From assembly GCA_910589425.1 (NCBI GenBank), contig CAJUSZ010000018.1, positions 1-50,997 on the forward strand: a DNA stretch of 50,997 nt, given 5' to 3'. Shown here in pieces: positions 41,064 through 50,997 of this stretch. Positions within the stretch are counted from its first letter, which is position 1. Each line of letters opens with the position of its first letter. Both the position numbers and the translations under genes were made by a program. Source of the DNA: an uncultured Muribaculaceae bacterium (GTDB lineage Bacteria > Bacteroidota > Bacteroidia > Bacteroidales > Muribaculaceae). The notes beneath the pieces were generated by a model, which saw nothing but the letters and a program-made list of their open reading frames with translations, was not told the DNA's origin and ran no database searches.

Positions 41064-44000
41064 TCAGCGTACCACTACACGGTCAACCGCCGTGGTGCCG
41101 TCGGCGTAAACCGTGCGGCGGATACAGATCTGGCCATGTTGCGGACGATAGACGCGCAGGCCGTCGGCCGAGTAATACTCGACGCTTCTCACTGCCTTGC
41201 CGTCCATACCGATCCCTTCGATGCCGTTGAAGCCTGTCGTTACATTGGCCTCCAGCTCAACCGTGCGGGCAAACTCTCCGCAGGTGGCCGTCATGCTGAA
41301 TTTTCCGCTGAAAGCGTTCTTCCAGGTAGCCTCCGTGCCGGAGATGCTGAGGTCGGGGATGGAAGCGGTCCAGACCACTCCATCCGGACAGCCGACGCTG
41401 AATGCACCGGTGGCGATCCCGTCCTTGAGATCAGCCTCGGAGAGGATAGCGCGGGCGGCGTCGACGCGGGCTTTGTCAGTGCAGTTGCCGGCGAGCAGCG
41501 GATAAGTGAAACTGTCGGTCGGGAGCCATCCCTCGCCCATATCGGTCGCGGCGAGCTGAACCTCGCTCACAGGAGTGCCGATCCGGTCGTTTTCAGCCTG
41601 ACGGTCGATGAAATAGCAGTCGGTTACGGTGTTTTCATCGCTCCAGTTCTTGCCGTTGTCGATCGTGGAGCAGCCTACGATCGAGCCGCATGTGTCGGCC
41701 GGAGCCTCGATGGCGCCGGTGTTGTAGCACGACGTGAATTTCGTGCGGGCCTTGTATGGCTGGCCCACAAGGCCTCCCACAAGGGATACACCTTTCACCA
41801 TTCCCGTATTGTAGCAGCGCGTATACTCGGCGGCGCTGTATCCTCCGAGTCCGCCTATCTGGCTTCCTGAGTTGGCCGCCACTCCCGCTGTGGTGTTGGT
41901 CGAGGACACATCGCCCGAATTCCAGCAGTCGGTGATCTCCGTAGCTATGTTGAACGCCGAGCCGGTAAGTCCGCCGACACGATATTGCGAGCCGGTAACC
42001 GCGGCCGTATTGTAGCAGCGGGAGATGACGGTGTTTGCGCTGACCTGGCCGGCTATGCCGCCGAGGTTCCATGTGCCGCTCACCGGCCCGTGGTTGGCGC
42101 ATGAGTCGATCGTGCAGTAGGAAGGCATGAGGCCGATGATGCCGCCTCCCTGATTACCTTCGGCCACAATCGCGCCCTCGTTGACGCATCCTTTGATCAG
42201 GGCGGGGAGAGCCGCGGTCGGATTCGAGCGGAACGAGCCTGCGATGCCGCCGGCATACACGCTCTTGCGGTTGGTGATCGTGCCGTAGTTGCGGCAATCG
42301 GTGATCTGCGAGCCGGCTGTGGCCTGCGAGATGATTCCGCCCAGGGCGCTGTTGCTCACCGAAGCGGTGTGCAGCGTGGTGAGGTTGCCGTAGTTGACGC
42401 AGCGGCTCACCATCAGCCTGTTGCCTCCGACATTGGTTCCCGAGGCGGCCACGATCGAGCCTACAAAGGCTTTGCCGGAGATGTCGGCATGGTTGACACA
42501 TTCCTCGAAGATATACTCGCGGGCGTTGGCCGCGCCGTTGGCGTAGGCCACGATGCCGCCTACATACTGCGTGTTGGCCGAATCGGCAAGCTCTATCTTA
42601 TTGTAGTTGACGCAGCGGACGAATGTGGAGGGAAGCGATGTGGCCACGATGCCGGCATTGTAGCTGCCCTTGGCATTCTGGCGCACCGTGCCCTTGTTGG
42701 CGCAGTCGCTGAAAGTTACGTTGGCCTCGGAATATCCAGCGATGCCGGCCACATTGTTGGCCGTACTCTCCACGGTGCCTGTGTTGACACAGTTGACAAA
42801 CGACGCGCCTGAGAAGGAGCGCGCGGCGAATCCGCCCGCGTCGGTCTTGGTGGCGGTCAGCTTGCCGGAGAATGTGCAGTTGAGCAGTGTGCCGTAATGC
42901 TTGGCCACGATGCCGCCGGTCTGTGTGAACGCGGAGGTTACGGTGCCTGCGAAAGTCAGATCGCGCACGGTACCCGCCACGCCGAGAATCCCGATCGGGG
43001 CCTGATAGGCGGCGCTCGTGGTCAGCGTATAGCCAGTGATGCTCCTGCCATCGCCGAGCAGCGTGCCGTTGAAATTAAGCACTCCGTTGCCCGCTATGGG
43101 CTGGAAGCTCTTGCCGGTGAAATCGATATCGTTCATCACCTTGATATACATTCCGTGCATATCCTTGCCTGCGAGGAGCATCCATGCCGAGAGCGAGTTC
43201 CATTCGTCGGCGCTGGAGATCTGGTAGGGATCAGCCTCGGTGCCCGCACCCTTCAGCGGGCAGGGAGTCATAGTCTGGAGAGGAATGACTTTGGTGTATA
43301 TGGCCGAAGATGCCACAAGCGTGTCTGTCCTGGCCTCGGCCACATTCTCCGGAGCGCGCAGCGTGTTTCCCGAGATGGTGAATTCGGTGCCTTTGCGCAG
43401 CTGCCACGAGAGACCGTCCACTTTAGCCAGCGAGGCGGTGCCCTGGAGATCGGCTGCGGTATGGTCGCCGTTGATGCCGACAACGGCGGCGCGGGCCATT
43501 CTGACTTTCGGCTCGTCGGCGAAGATCCTGATCACCGGATACATCCCCTCGTCGGCCTGCCAGATGTCGGAGCTGAATCCCTCCGGCAGCTTGCCCGAGA
43601 CAAGCGTCGATGTGGTTGCAGCGTTCACGCCGGCAGCCAGACTGTTGGCTATGGCGCCGGGGGTGATTATCTGAGCGTCGTAATAGTTGTTCTCGATCTT
43701 GCCTGTCGTGCCTCCCTCGGCTGCCATGGCGCCGATCGTGGTGGCCGACGGGGTGCAGACCATCCCGGCGTTGACGGCATTGATCATGTCGTTGGTGTAG
43801 TCGCCGTTGGTGGCGCTCTTGATCGAGGCTATGATTCCGCCGGCATAGTTGGTCTCGGCCGTTACGGTGCCGAAATTAACCACATTCTGTATCCGGCCGC
43901 CGGATCCCTGGCCCGCGATGCCGCCGGCCTGCTTGATCCCTTTGAAACCCGGTTTCTGGAAGATGGAGAGTCCGCGCACGGTAACGTCTCCGGTGTTGAC

Positions 44001-47000
44001 ACAGTTCTCAAGAAGACCGTAGACTGTGGAGGCGATGCCGCCGGCCTGGGTGAATCCGCCGGTGATGTTGCCCGAGTTGTAGCAGTTGCGGATCACGGAG
44101 CCTTTGATCGACTGGCCCGTGATTCCGCCTACGCAGTTGGAGTAGGCCGTGATGTCGGCATAGTTGCGGCAGTTCTCGATCGTGCCGTAGTTGTAGCCCA
44201 CCACTCCGCCGATCTGGCTCCATCCGCGGATCACGCAGTCGGCGCCGATGGTGAGATTCCTCACCACTCCATGCTCACCGAGACGGCCCACGAATGTCTT
44301 GTAGCTCTCGCAGCGGTTCTCGTCGGGTGTGCCCAGCCCGGAAGCGTTTTCTTCCGGCGACACGCTCCAGAACATATAGTCCATGTCCATGCGGTGGAGT
44401 GTGTGGCCGTCGCCGTCGATGATTCCCTGGAATTTCTTCAGGGAGCCGGCCGTGGACTGGTCGGAACAGATTCCGATGAACGAGCGGTCATATTCCAGGT
44501 CGATGTCGTTTGTGAAACGGAAATACGAACCGGGATAATACTGCTCCATCTCTGTGGTGGCGATACTGAGGTTGATGAGGTCGGTCTTGTTGCGCAGCAG
44601 GAACGGATTCTCGGCCGTACCGGCTCCGTCCCAGCATGCCGGGGCGACTTTCACGGCCAGTGGATAGCTCACCGAGCCGTTGACCACCATCAGGCTGTCC
44701 GCGCCGATTCCGGTGCCGAAAGCGCGGAGCGTGTTTCCTTCGATGAAGGCGAAGTCCCCGCGGTTGGTGAGTCGGCCGTCCTTTAGGATATGCACCTTGG
44801 TCTCGCCCAGGGTGCGCAGGGTGATGGGATTCTGCACCTTGGCTATGTTGCTCAGGGTGTCGATCTCCAGCCTCGTAGCCGCCAGATGGGCCGCAGGGGT
44901 CTCGGCGAAAGCCTTCAGACGCGGATACTGGCTGGCTGTGAATGTCCAGACATCGGAGCTGAATCCCTCCGGGCCGTCGGCCGAGGCCAGTTTGTAGCCC
45001 AGGGTGCCGCATTTGGTCGAGCCGAAATTGGTGATCTGATTGTCGAAATATGCATTGGTGATCACGGGCGACGTCTTATCTTCGATCGTGCCGAAAAGCT
45101 CGCGTATCCCTTTGTCAGGCTTATACTGATATGTGTTCGACATAAGCACCGCCGAGGAGAAACTGTTGGTGATCCTGGACTCTTCGGTGTCGCTTGCCTT
45201 GCGCAGATAGCCCACGAGGCCACCGGAATAGTCGCAGTTGGCGCCGTTGATGTAGCCGGCGGCATGGCAGTCGGTCATCGTACCCCTGAACATGCCGGCT
45301 ATGCCGCCTACCATCGGCGTGTTGCTGACATTGGGCACACACTCTATGCGGCCCACCGCGAAGCATTCCTCGATCGAGCCGCCCAGGCATGTGCCGGCGA
45401 TGCCGCCCACAAGGAAAGTCTGGAAATTCGATTTGCCGTCGATATGGCCGCTGAAGTATCCTTTAGAGATCCTGCCGCGCATCGATGCGGCCAGGCCGCC
45501 CATAGGCAGGCCGGCTGTGGATGCGTTGCCGAGGATGTAGATGTTCTTTGCATGACTGTTTGTCATCTCGCCGCTGAGTTCGCCGACGAGTCCCGCGCCG
45601 TAGCCTCCGGAGGCATAGATCTTGGCCTCGGAGACCGAACAGTCGGTTATCTTCTTGGCCAGACCGACAAGGCCGGCGGCCACTTGCGCCGTGTTCGAGA
45701 CTTTGGCCCGCAGCGAATGGCAGTTCTCCACGGAGCCCATAGAGAGTCCCACAAGAGGCGCCGCCACATTTCCCTCCGCGCCTATCACGGCGTCGGCGAG
45801 CGTCAGATTCCTGATCACCGCCACCGTGTCGGCATGGCCGATCAGAGCCGACAGACCGGCCGCGCGGGTGTTGACGTCGAGGTTGGAGATCGTGTGGCCG
45901 CGCCCGTCGAGTATGCCCGCGAAGGAATGGAGCGTGTTGGCTGCGATAGGCGTGAAGCGGTAGTGGCGCATGTCTATGTCGTTGGCCACGGCGAAGTGCT
46001 TGCCCATGAACGAACGCACGAGCGGCGCTGTGGCCGAACCACCGTTCACCACCGTGTCGGCGGCGACCATATTGCTCAGTATCAGCATGTCGTCGAGCGA
46101 CGTGAGCAGATATGGATCCTGCTCCGTGCCGCTTCCTTTGAGAGAGCCTTCCGGAGCTTTGGGATAGGAGAAGTCGAAGCTCGAGGTAAGATTGCCCGTC
46201 GGGAGATTGGCGTAGAACATGTTGTTGCTCCCAAGCAGGGTCCAGTCGCTCCAGCTGAGCGACCTGTTGTTGTCATCAGCGGCCTTGTACGTAAGGAAAT
46301 TGGCCGAGGCCGAAGTGAGTTTTCCCGCCGAGTTGTATTCGCAGTTGCCCGCAGTGTAGAGTTTCACCACGGCATTGTTGTAGACCATCTCCATCACCTC
46401 CTGCCGGTTGATCGCGGCCGTGCGGTCCGGATTCAGCACAATCTCAAGCGGAAGACCCGCATTGAAGAAGTTCTTCACCACAACGAGATTGGCCGAAGGC
46501 TGCGTGATGTTGACGTTATAGGTCTGAAAAGATGTCGCGCCGTTGGCCTCGACGCTGTATTTCATGGTGCCGTTGGCGCGGTCGAACACCGTATTGTGTT
46601 CGATGGCCACCCAGTGGTCCTTGTAGATCCCCTCGTCGCCGTAAATGCCCCAGGGAGTGGTGATGTGTATCGAGCCGGCGTCATCCACATATCCTTCGAT
46701 CTGGCTCGTGCGGTCCGGGCCGCCGAGCGCGCACACGGCCAGACTCAACGGGCCGTATTTGCTGTCGGTGAACACGAACTGGGAAGGGATCGTAACCTTT
46801 CCGGTGGCCAGATCCACCCTGGCCTTGACAGAAAGAGTCGGGGATACTTTCACCCAGAAATTGTCGATAGCGATCGAATCATTGCCGATAGCCCGGATCC
46901 GGGCCTCGCCGCCGGACTTGATTCCTGTAGTGATCATCGGCTCGTAAGCCTGGACATAGTCACCGGCAAGCTCACTCACAGACTGAAGTGGAATCTTACG

Positions 47001-47207
47001 CGAAGGAAGCTTACCGGGCAGTTTCACAGCCACATCCGGCGCCTGTGAATTCATCTGCCAGCGTTGTGCCTCCCTCGGTGCTTTCAGAGCCGCAAGCTCC
47101 TGGAAAGCGGCAGGCTGGGGCGAACTGTGCGCTGCAGCCGCTTCTCCGGCGCCCGCAGCCGTAGCCAGCATAAGCAAAGCAGTCAGAGATGGAAAACGTT
47201 TGTACAT
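41064..47207 (-). CDS. Giant exported GLUG-repeat protein
   Basis: 2047 aa. Signal peptide MYKRFPSLTALLMLATAAGA. The body is dominated by GLUG-type repeats of about 25-30 residues (VGGIAGTCLGGSIEECFAVG, VGGIAGMFRGTMTDCHAAGY, GGIAGQVSANTVISRCYNTA), more than two dozen in total, predicted to stack as a right-handed beta-helix. Three larger modules begin at about residues 355, 857 and 1316, each with G-x-G-T-x-x-D/N-P followed by a TNDIDL/NDIDF strand and a GFSSD-x-W-type closing segment. The C-terminus YYSADGLRVYRPQHG then DRVVVR is a variant of the tail seen in neighbouring exported proteins. Likely a surface adhesin or biofilm protein. Confidence 0.86.
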   Translation of the reverse strand: MYKRFPSLTALLMLATAAGAGEAAAAHSSPQPAAFQELAALKAPREAQRWQMNSQAPDVAVKLPGKLPSRKIPLQSVSELAGDYVQAYEPMITTGIKSGGEARIRAIGNDSIAIDNFWVKVSPTLSVKARVDLATGKVTIPSQFVFTDSKYGPLSLAVCALGGPDRTSQIEGYVDDAGSIHITTPWGIYGDEGIYKDHWVAIEHNTVFDRANGTMKYSVEANGATSFQTYNVNITQPSANLVVVKNFFNAGLPLEIVLNPDRTAAINRQEVMEMVYNNAVVKLYTAGNCEYNSAGKLTSASANFLTYKAADDNNRSLSWSDWTLLGSNNMFYANLPTGNLTSSFDFSYPKAPEGSLKGSGTEQDPYLLTSLDDMLILSNMVAADTVVNGGSATAPLVRSFMGKHFAVANDIDMRHYRFTPIAANTLHSFAGILDGRGHTISNLDVNTRAAGLSALIGHADTVAVIRNLTLADAVIGAEGNVAAPLVGLSMGSVENCHSLRAKVSNTAQVAAGLVGLAKKITDCSVSEAKIYASGGYGAGLVGELSGEMTNSHAKNIYILGNASTAGLPMGGLAASMRGRISKGYFSGHIDGKSNFQTFLVGGIAGTCLGGSIEECFAVGRIECVPNVSNTPMVGGIAGMFRGTMTDCHAAGYINGANCDYSGGLVGYLRKASDTEESRITNSFSSAVLMSNTYQYKPDKGIRELFGTIEDKTSPVITNAYFDNQITNFGSTKCGTLGYKLASADGPEGFSSDVWTFTASQYPRLKAFAETPAAHLAATRLEIDTLSNIAKVQNPITLRTLGETKVHILKDGRLTNRGDFAFIEGNTLRAFGTGIGADSLMVVNGSVSYPLAVKVAPACWDGAGTAENPFLLRNKTDLINLSIATTEMEQYYPGSYFRFTNDIDLEYDRSFIGICSDQSTAGSLKKFQGIIDGDGHTLHRMDMDYMFWSVSPEENASGLGTPDENRCESYKTFVGRLGEHGVVRNLTIGADCVIRGWSQIGGVVGYNYGTIENCRNYADITAYSNCVGGITGQSIKGSVIRNCYNSGNITGGFTQAGGIASTVYGLLENCVNTGDVTVRGLSIFQKPGFKGIKQAGGIAGQGSGGRIQNVVNFGTVTAETNYAGGIIASIKSATNGDYTNDMINAVNAGMVCTPSATTIGAMAAEGGTTGKIENNYYDAQIITPGAIANSLAAGVNAATTSTLVSGKLPEGFSSDIWQADEGMYPVIRIFADEPKVRMARAAVVGINGDHTAADLQGTASLAKVDGLSWQLRKGTEFTISGNTLRAPENVAEARTDTLVASSAIYTKVIPLQTMTPCPLKGAGTEADPYQISSADEWNSLSAWMLLAGKDMHGMYIKVMNDIDFTGKSFQPIAGNGVLNFNGTLLGDGRSITGYTLTTSAAYQAPIGILGVAGTVRDLTFAGTVTSAFTQTGGIVAKHYGTLLNCTFSGKLTATKTDAGGFAARSFSGASFVNCVNTGTVESTANNVAGIAGYSEANVTFSDCANKGTVRQNAKGSYNAGIVATSLPSTFVRCVNYNKIELADSANTQYVGGIVAYANGAANAREYIFEECVNHADISGKAFVGSIVAASGTNVGGNRLMVSRCVNYGNLTTLHTASVSNSALGGIISQATAGSQITDCRNYGTITNRKSVYAGGIAGSFRSNPTAALPALIKGCVNEGAIVAEGNQGGGIIGLMPSYCTIDSCANHGPVSGTWNLGGIAGQVSANTVISRCYNTAAVTGSQYRVGGLTGSAFNIATEITDCWNSGDVSSTNTTAGVAANSGSQIGGLGGYSAAEYTRCYNTGMVKGVSLVGGLVGQPYKARTKFTSCYNTGAIEAPADTCGSIVGCSTIDNGKNWSDENTVTDCYFIDRQAENDRIGTPVSEVQLAATDMGEGWLPTDSFTYPLLAGNCTDKARVDAARAILSEADLKDGIATGAFSVGCPDGVVWTASIPDLSISGTEATWKNAFSGKFSMTATCGEFARTVELEANVTTGFNGIEGIGMDGKAVRSVEYYSADGLRVYRPQHGQICIRRTVYADGTTAVDRVVVR

Positions 47208-47412
47208 AATGAAATGAAAAATTAGTGTTTGTTAAAACATAAAGGCATGTTTATCAAATGTAAGAATCACGTTCGAAAAGCAGGAGTCTGATTTTATCTT
47301 GGAACGAAGGTGCATAACCCGATATGTGACTGAGTTGAAAGATAAAAAGGTGTCCTGGTGTTTCGTCTTTATGGTAACTGGTTTGTGTGAGTCTAAAGAT
47401 TGTTATCGGCGC
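47208..47412 (-). other. Leader of the GLUG-repeat gene
   Basis: About 205 non-coding bases between the promoter and the ATG, AT-rich (AAAATTAGTG, TTGTTAAAAC near the gene). No strong hairpin or ORF is seen. Confidence 0.4.
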
Positions 47413-47444
47413 GAAAATTACAAAATAAAATCGTAACCGCCAAA
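47413..47444 (-). promoter_or_regulatory. Promoter of the GLUG-repeat gene
   Basis: Minus strand: TTTG (47444-47441), 20 nt, TAATTTTC (47420-47413), one base off consensus at the last position. Confidence 0.65.
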
Positions 47445-47521
47445 CCATACCCCGATTTTTTATCAAATATTCATCCTGACCATCCCACGACGGCAGGCAT
47501 CTGTATCCTCCGGTTGCAATT

Positions 47522-47556
47522 CAGTCCGCCGGGTGAGATCTTCTCCCGACGGACTG
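47522..47556 (-). terminator. Terminator after the sigma-factor operon
   Basis: CAGTCCGCCGGG (47522-47533) pairs with CCCGACGGACTG (47545-47556) with one mismatch, 24 bases past the 182-aa gene's stop. No clear T-run. Confidence 0.55.
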
Positions 47557-47579
47557 ATATACCGCTCTGCTTATTCCTG

Positions 47580-48128
47580 TTATTCCATGGATGTAAGGTT
47601 CTTGAAGTCCTGAATATGCCTCCGCATTATCACCGCGGAATATATTGAGGCGACCAGCAACGCGCCGCAGATAACCCACACTATATAATGAGCCAGAGGC
47701 CAGATATGAGACAGAAGCAACGTGAAGAAAACCGTAAGACAGATGGCGAGAACTATTTCACCGCTCAGCGCCGAAAGCCTGAGACCGGCCACCTTGTTCA
47801 TCGTTTCTATCGGCGTATCGGACAGAATGTCGATTTTTTTCGTCCGGACATAAAGATAAGTATACCACAGAGCCGATATCCCGAGATATACACTCAGGAA
47901 GAATTTGAGACCCGAAGGGAAGATCGCTTCGTTGACACCGCCTATGCCGGTCAGAAGGAACACAACCGCAAGAACACCGCACATCAGTATGTTTTTACGA
48001 TATTGTCTTGCTATGCGGGATTGCGCCGAATTGCACATATCTGTGTTGAACCTTATGGGATCATTGTTTTTCCGCGCGAGTACGTCATCGAGAGTCGACA
48101 TGCTTTTTTTGAGTTCGTCCAAATCCAT
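47580..48128 (-). CDS. Four-TM membrane protein paired with ECF sigma factor
   Basis: 182 aa with start at 48128, four bases after the sigma-factor stop. The longer frame would overlap the sigma gene. The N-terminal 55 residues are soluble and charged (MDLDELKKSMSTLDDVLARK), followed by four hydrophobic segments: ILMCGVLAVVFLLTGIGGV, FFLSVYLGISALWYTYLYV, GEIVLAICLTVFFTLLLS and HYIVWVICGALLVASIYSAV. Tight coupling to an ECF sigma gene suggests an anti-sigma-type or sensory role, with the N-terminal segment possibly binding the sigma. No known anti-sigma domain is recognised. Confidence 0.75.
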   Translation of the reverse strand: MDLDELKKSMSTLDDVLARKNNDPIRFNTDMCNSAQSRIARQYRKNILMCGVLAVVFLLTGIGGVNEAIFPSGLKFFLSVYLGISALWYTYLYVRTKKIDILSDTPIETMNKVAGLRLSALSGEIVLAICLTVFFTLLLSHIWPLAHYIVWVICGALLVASIYSAVIMRRHIQDFKNLTSME

Positions 48129-48132
48129 ATTA

Positions 48133-48627
48133 TTATTTCGATTTTGAGATGAGTTTGTTTTTGATCCTGTGAAGTTTGGTGGCCACATTGTTCCGCGTCA
48201 TGCCGATTATCTCCGCGATCTCCTCGTATGAGTATTCATCAAGCCACAGGAGGATAATCGCTTTCTCGATCGGGAGGAGCCGGTTGATCAAATCGTGAAG
48301 AGCCGCAAGCTGCTCGGCCTTGTCATCGTCGGCCTCCGAGGAAACATCAGCAACCGAGACCTCAAAAGGGAGAGTCTCCAATTTAGGCTTATAATTGCGG
48401 ATCGCCATCAAGGCTGAGTTAACAGCAACACGATAAACCCATGTGGAGAGTCTGCTCTCACCGCGGAACTGCCCCGAACCCTGCCAAAGATTGGTAAGAA
48501 TTTCCTGACGTAAATCCTCGTAAGGCACTTTCGGGGTAGCATAAGCCCAGCAGACCTTGTTGATGATGCGGGAATGCTCTCTGACGAAAGAGGCAAACTC
48601 CTGACTTGTTTTAGGTGGACTTTCCAT
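48133..48627 (-). CDS. ECF-type RNA polymerase sigma factor
   Basis: 164 aa, sigma-70 family group 4. Region 2: PYEDLRQEILTNLWQGSGQF and STWVYRVAVNSALMAIR (core binding and -10 recognition). Region 4: LPIEKAIILLWLDEYSYEEI and IGMTRNNVATKLHRIKNKLI (helix-turn-helix for -35). Between them is an acidic linker (VSSEADDDKAEQ). It is co-transcribed with the membrane protein after a 4-base gap. A consensus promoter upstream shows its basal expression depends on the housekeeping sigma. Confidence 0.92.
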   Translation of the reverse strand: MESPPKTSQEFASFVREHSRIINKVCWAYATPKVPYEDLRQEILTNLWQGSGQFRGESRLSTWVYRVAVNSALMAIRNYKPKLETLPFEVSVADVSSEADDDKAEQLAALHDLINRLLPIEKAIILLWLDEYSYEEIAEIIGMTRNNVATKLHRIKNKLISKSK

Positions 48628-48669
48628 ATTCCAGACATTTTTTGTAACGTTAGGTGCAGAATCTCGCCC

Positions 48670-48701
48670 GAAAGTTACACACAGATCTATTTTTTTGCAA
48701 A
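48670..48701 (-). promoter_or_regulatory. Promoter of the ECF sigma gene
   Basis: Minus strand: TTTG (48701-48698), 20 nt, TAACTTTC (48677-48670). Confidence 0.7.
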
Positions 48702-48789
48702 GCTCTGATATAAAATAACCTTGTTCCCTCCCTGTTAAATGGCCTTAAATGGCCCTTGATGGCCTTACCCGCCAGCCAGAGAAAAAACA

Positions 48790-48825
48790 GGACGGGCACC
48801 CTGACTCTCGTCCGGATGCCCGTCC
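48790..48825 (-). terminator. rRNA operon terminator
   Basis: GGACGGGCA (48790-48798) pairs with TGCCCGTCC (48817-48825). On the minus strand it is followed by TGTTTTTTC, a good intrinsic terminator just past the 5S gene. Confidence 0.85.
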
Positions 48826-48832
48826 CTTCCTT

Positions 48833-48943
<111 letters not shown>

Positions 48944-49082
48944 GTCTCTTTTTCCGTCCTTCAAGGACGCCGCTCCCGGCGACCGAGGACGTTGTGCCGA
49001 CAAAGAAGCGTACATACCGGAAGCGTTGAATCCTCGACCCACGGCAGACTGACCGTCCCGCTGCGTGTCTATGTTGTTGTTT

Positions 49083-50997
<1,915 letters not shown>

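Noticed and set aside
42897..47048. Long open frames (629 and 752 codons) on the plus strand opposite the GLUG gene
   Set aside because: They mirror the repetitive GC-rich minus-strand gene, have no promoter or family resemblance, and the minus-strand protein has a signal peptide and clear repeats.

Overview
The window looks like chromosome from a Bacteroidales bacterium, most probably a Muribaculaceae-type gut commensal. The grounds are consensus Bacteroidetes promoters (TTTG, 19-20 nt, TAnnTTTG) in front of many genes, Bacteroidetes-specific families (DUF2723, DUF4271), secreted proteins with T9SS-like or NLQG-type C-terminal tails, a coupled ECF sigma/membrane protein pair, and fairly GC-rich coding sequence. 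This is inferred from gene content; no 16S is present. One end of the window holds a partial tRNA-Leu and the other an rRNA operon end (23S partial, 5S, terminator), all on the minus strand.

Layout. 1-1.9 kb: tRNA-Leu and a secreted endonuclease I. 2.0-5.5 kb: ribosomal operon rplM-rpsI-rpsB-tsf with a consensus promoter, structured leaders and a strong terminator. 5.5-10 kb: an oxidative/sulfur stress locus in which oxyR and a tandem GNAT acetyltransferase diverge from a four-domain CoA-disulfide-reductase/rhodanese/TusA/DsrE fusion. 10-10.7 kb: a small accessory patch with a 26-bp inverted repeat pair and a short DNA-binding protein gene that looks truncated. 10.8-16.5 kb: DUF2723 membrane glycosyltransferase-like protein, NodB deacetylase and an NAD-dependent epimerase. 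16.6-18.3 kb: DUF4271 and hemD. 18.4-22 kb: a receiver plus PEP/pyruvate-binding protein and an overlapping coiled-coil gene.

22.0-23.7 kb is a compact insertion: an AT-rich AlbA_2/GHKL-type gene flanked by a 38-bp imperfect direct repeat that duplicates the end of the coiled-coil gene, with a 48-bp interrupted palindrome at one edge. It has the form of an integrase-less integrated cassette. 23.8-33.0 kb is a minus-strand surface/secretion block: an M6 metalloprotease, two unrecognised exported proteins sharing a C-terminal tail, and two paralogous 485-residue lipobox-TPR-membrane-AraC regulators. 33.2-36.7 kb is a plus-strand block of dihydrofolate reductase, a GT4 and a GT2 glycosyltransferase and a small membrane protein, bracketed by two copies of a short promoter-RNA-terminator unit with the same 5' core. 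36.7-47.2 kb holds two very large exported proteins (1257 aa with choice-of-anchor-J and FN3-like domains; 2047 aa with GLUG repeats), each with a long 5' leader. 47.5-48.7 kb is an ECF sigma factor with a four-TM partner.

Together this is a chromosomal backbone (translation, haem, folate, redox defence) mixed with cell-surface functions. The most notable items are the AlbA_2 cassette with its duplicated target, the paired small RNA units, the inverted-repeat elements, and the two membrane-tethered AraC regulators beside the exported protein genes.
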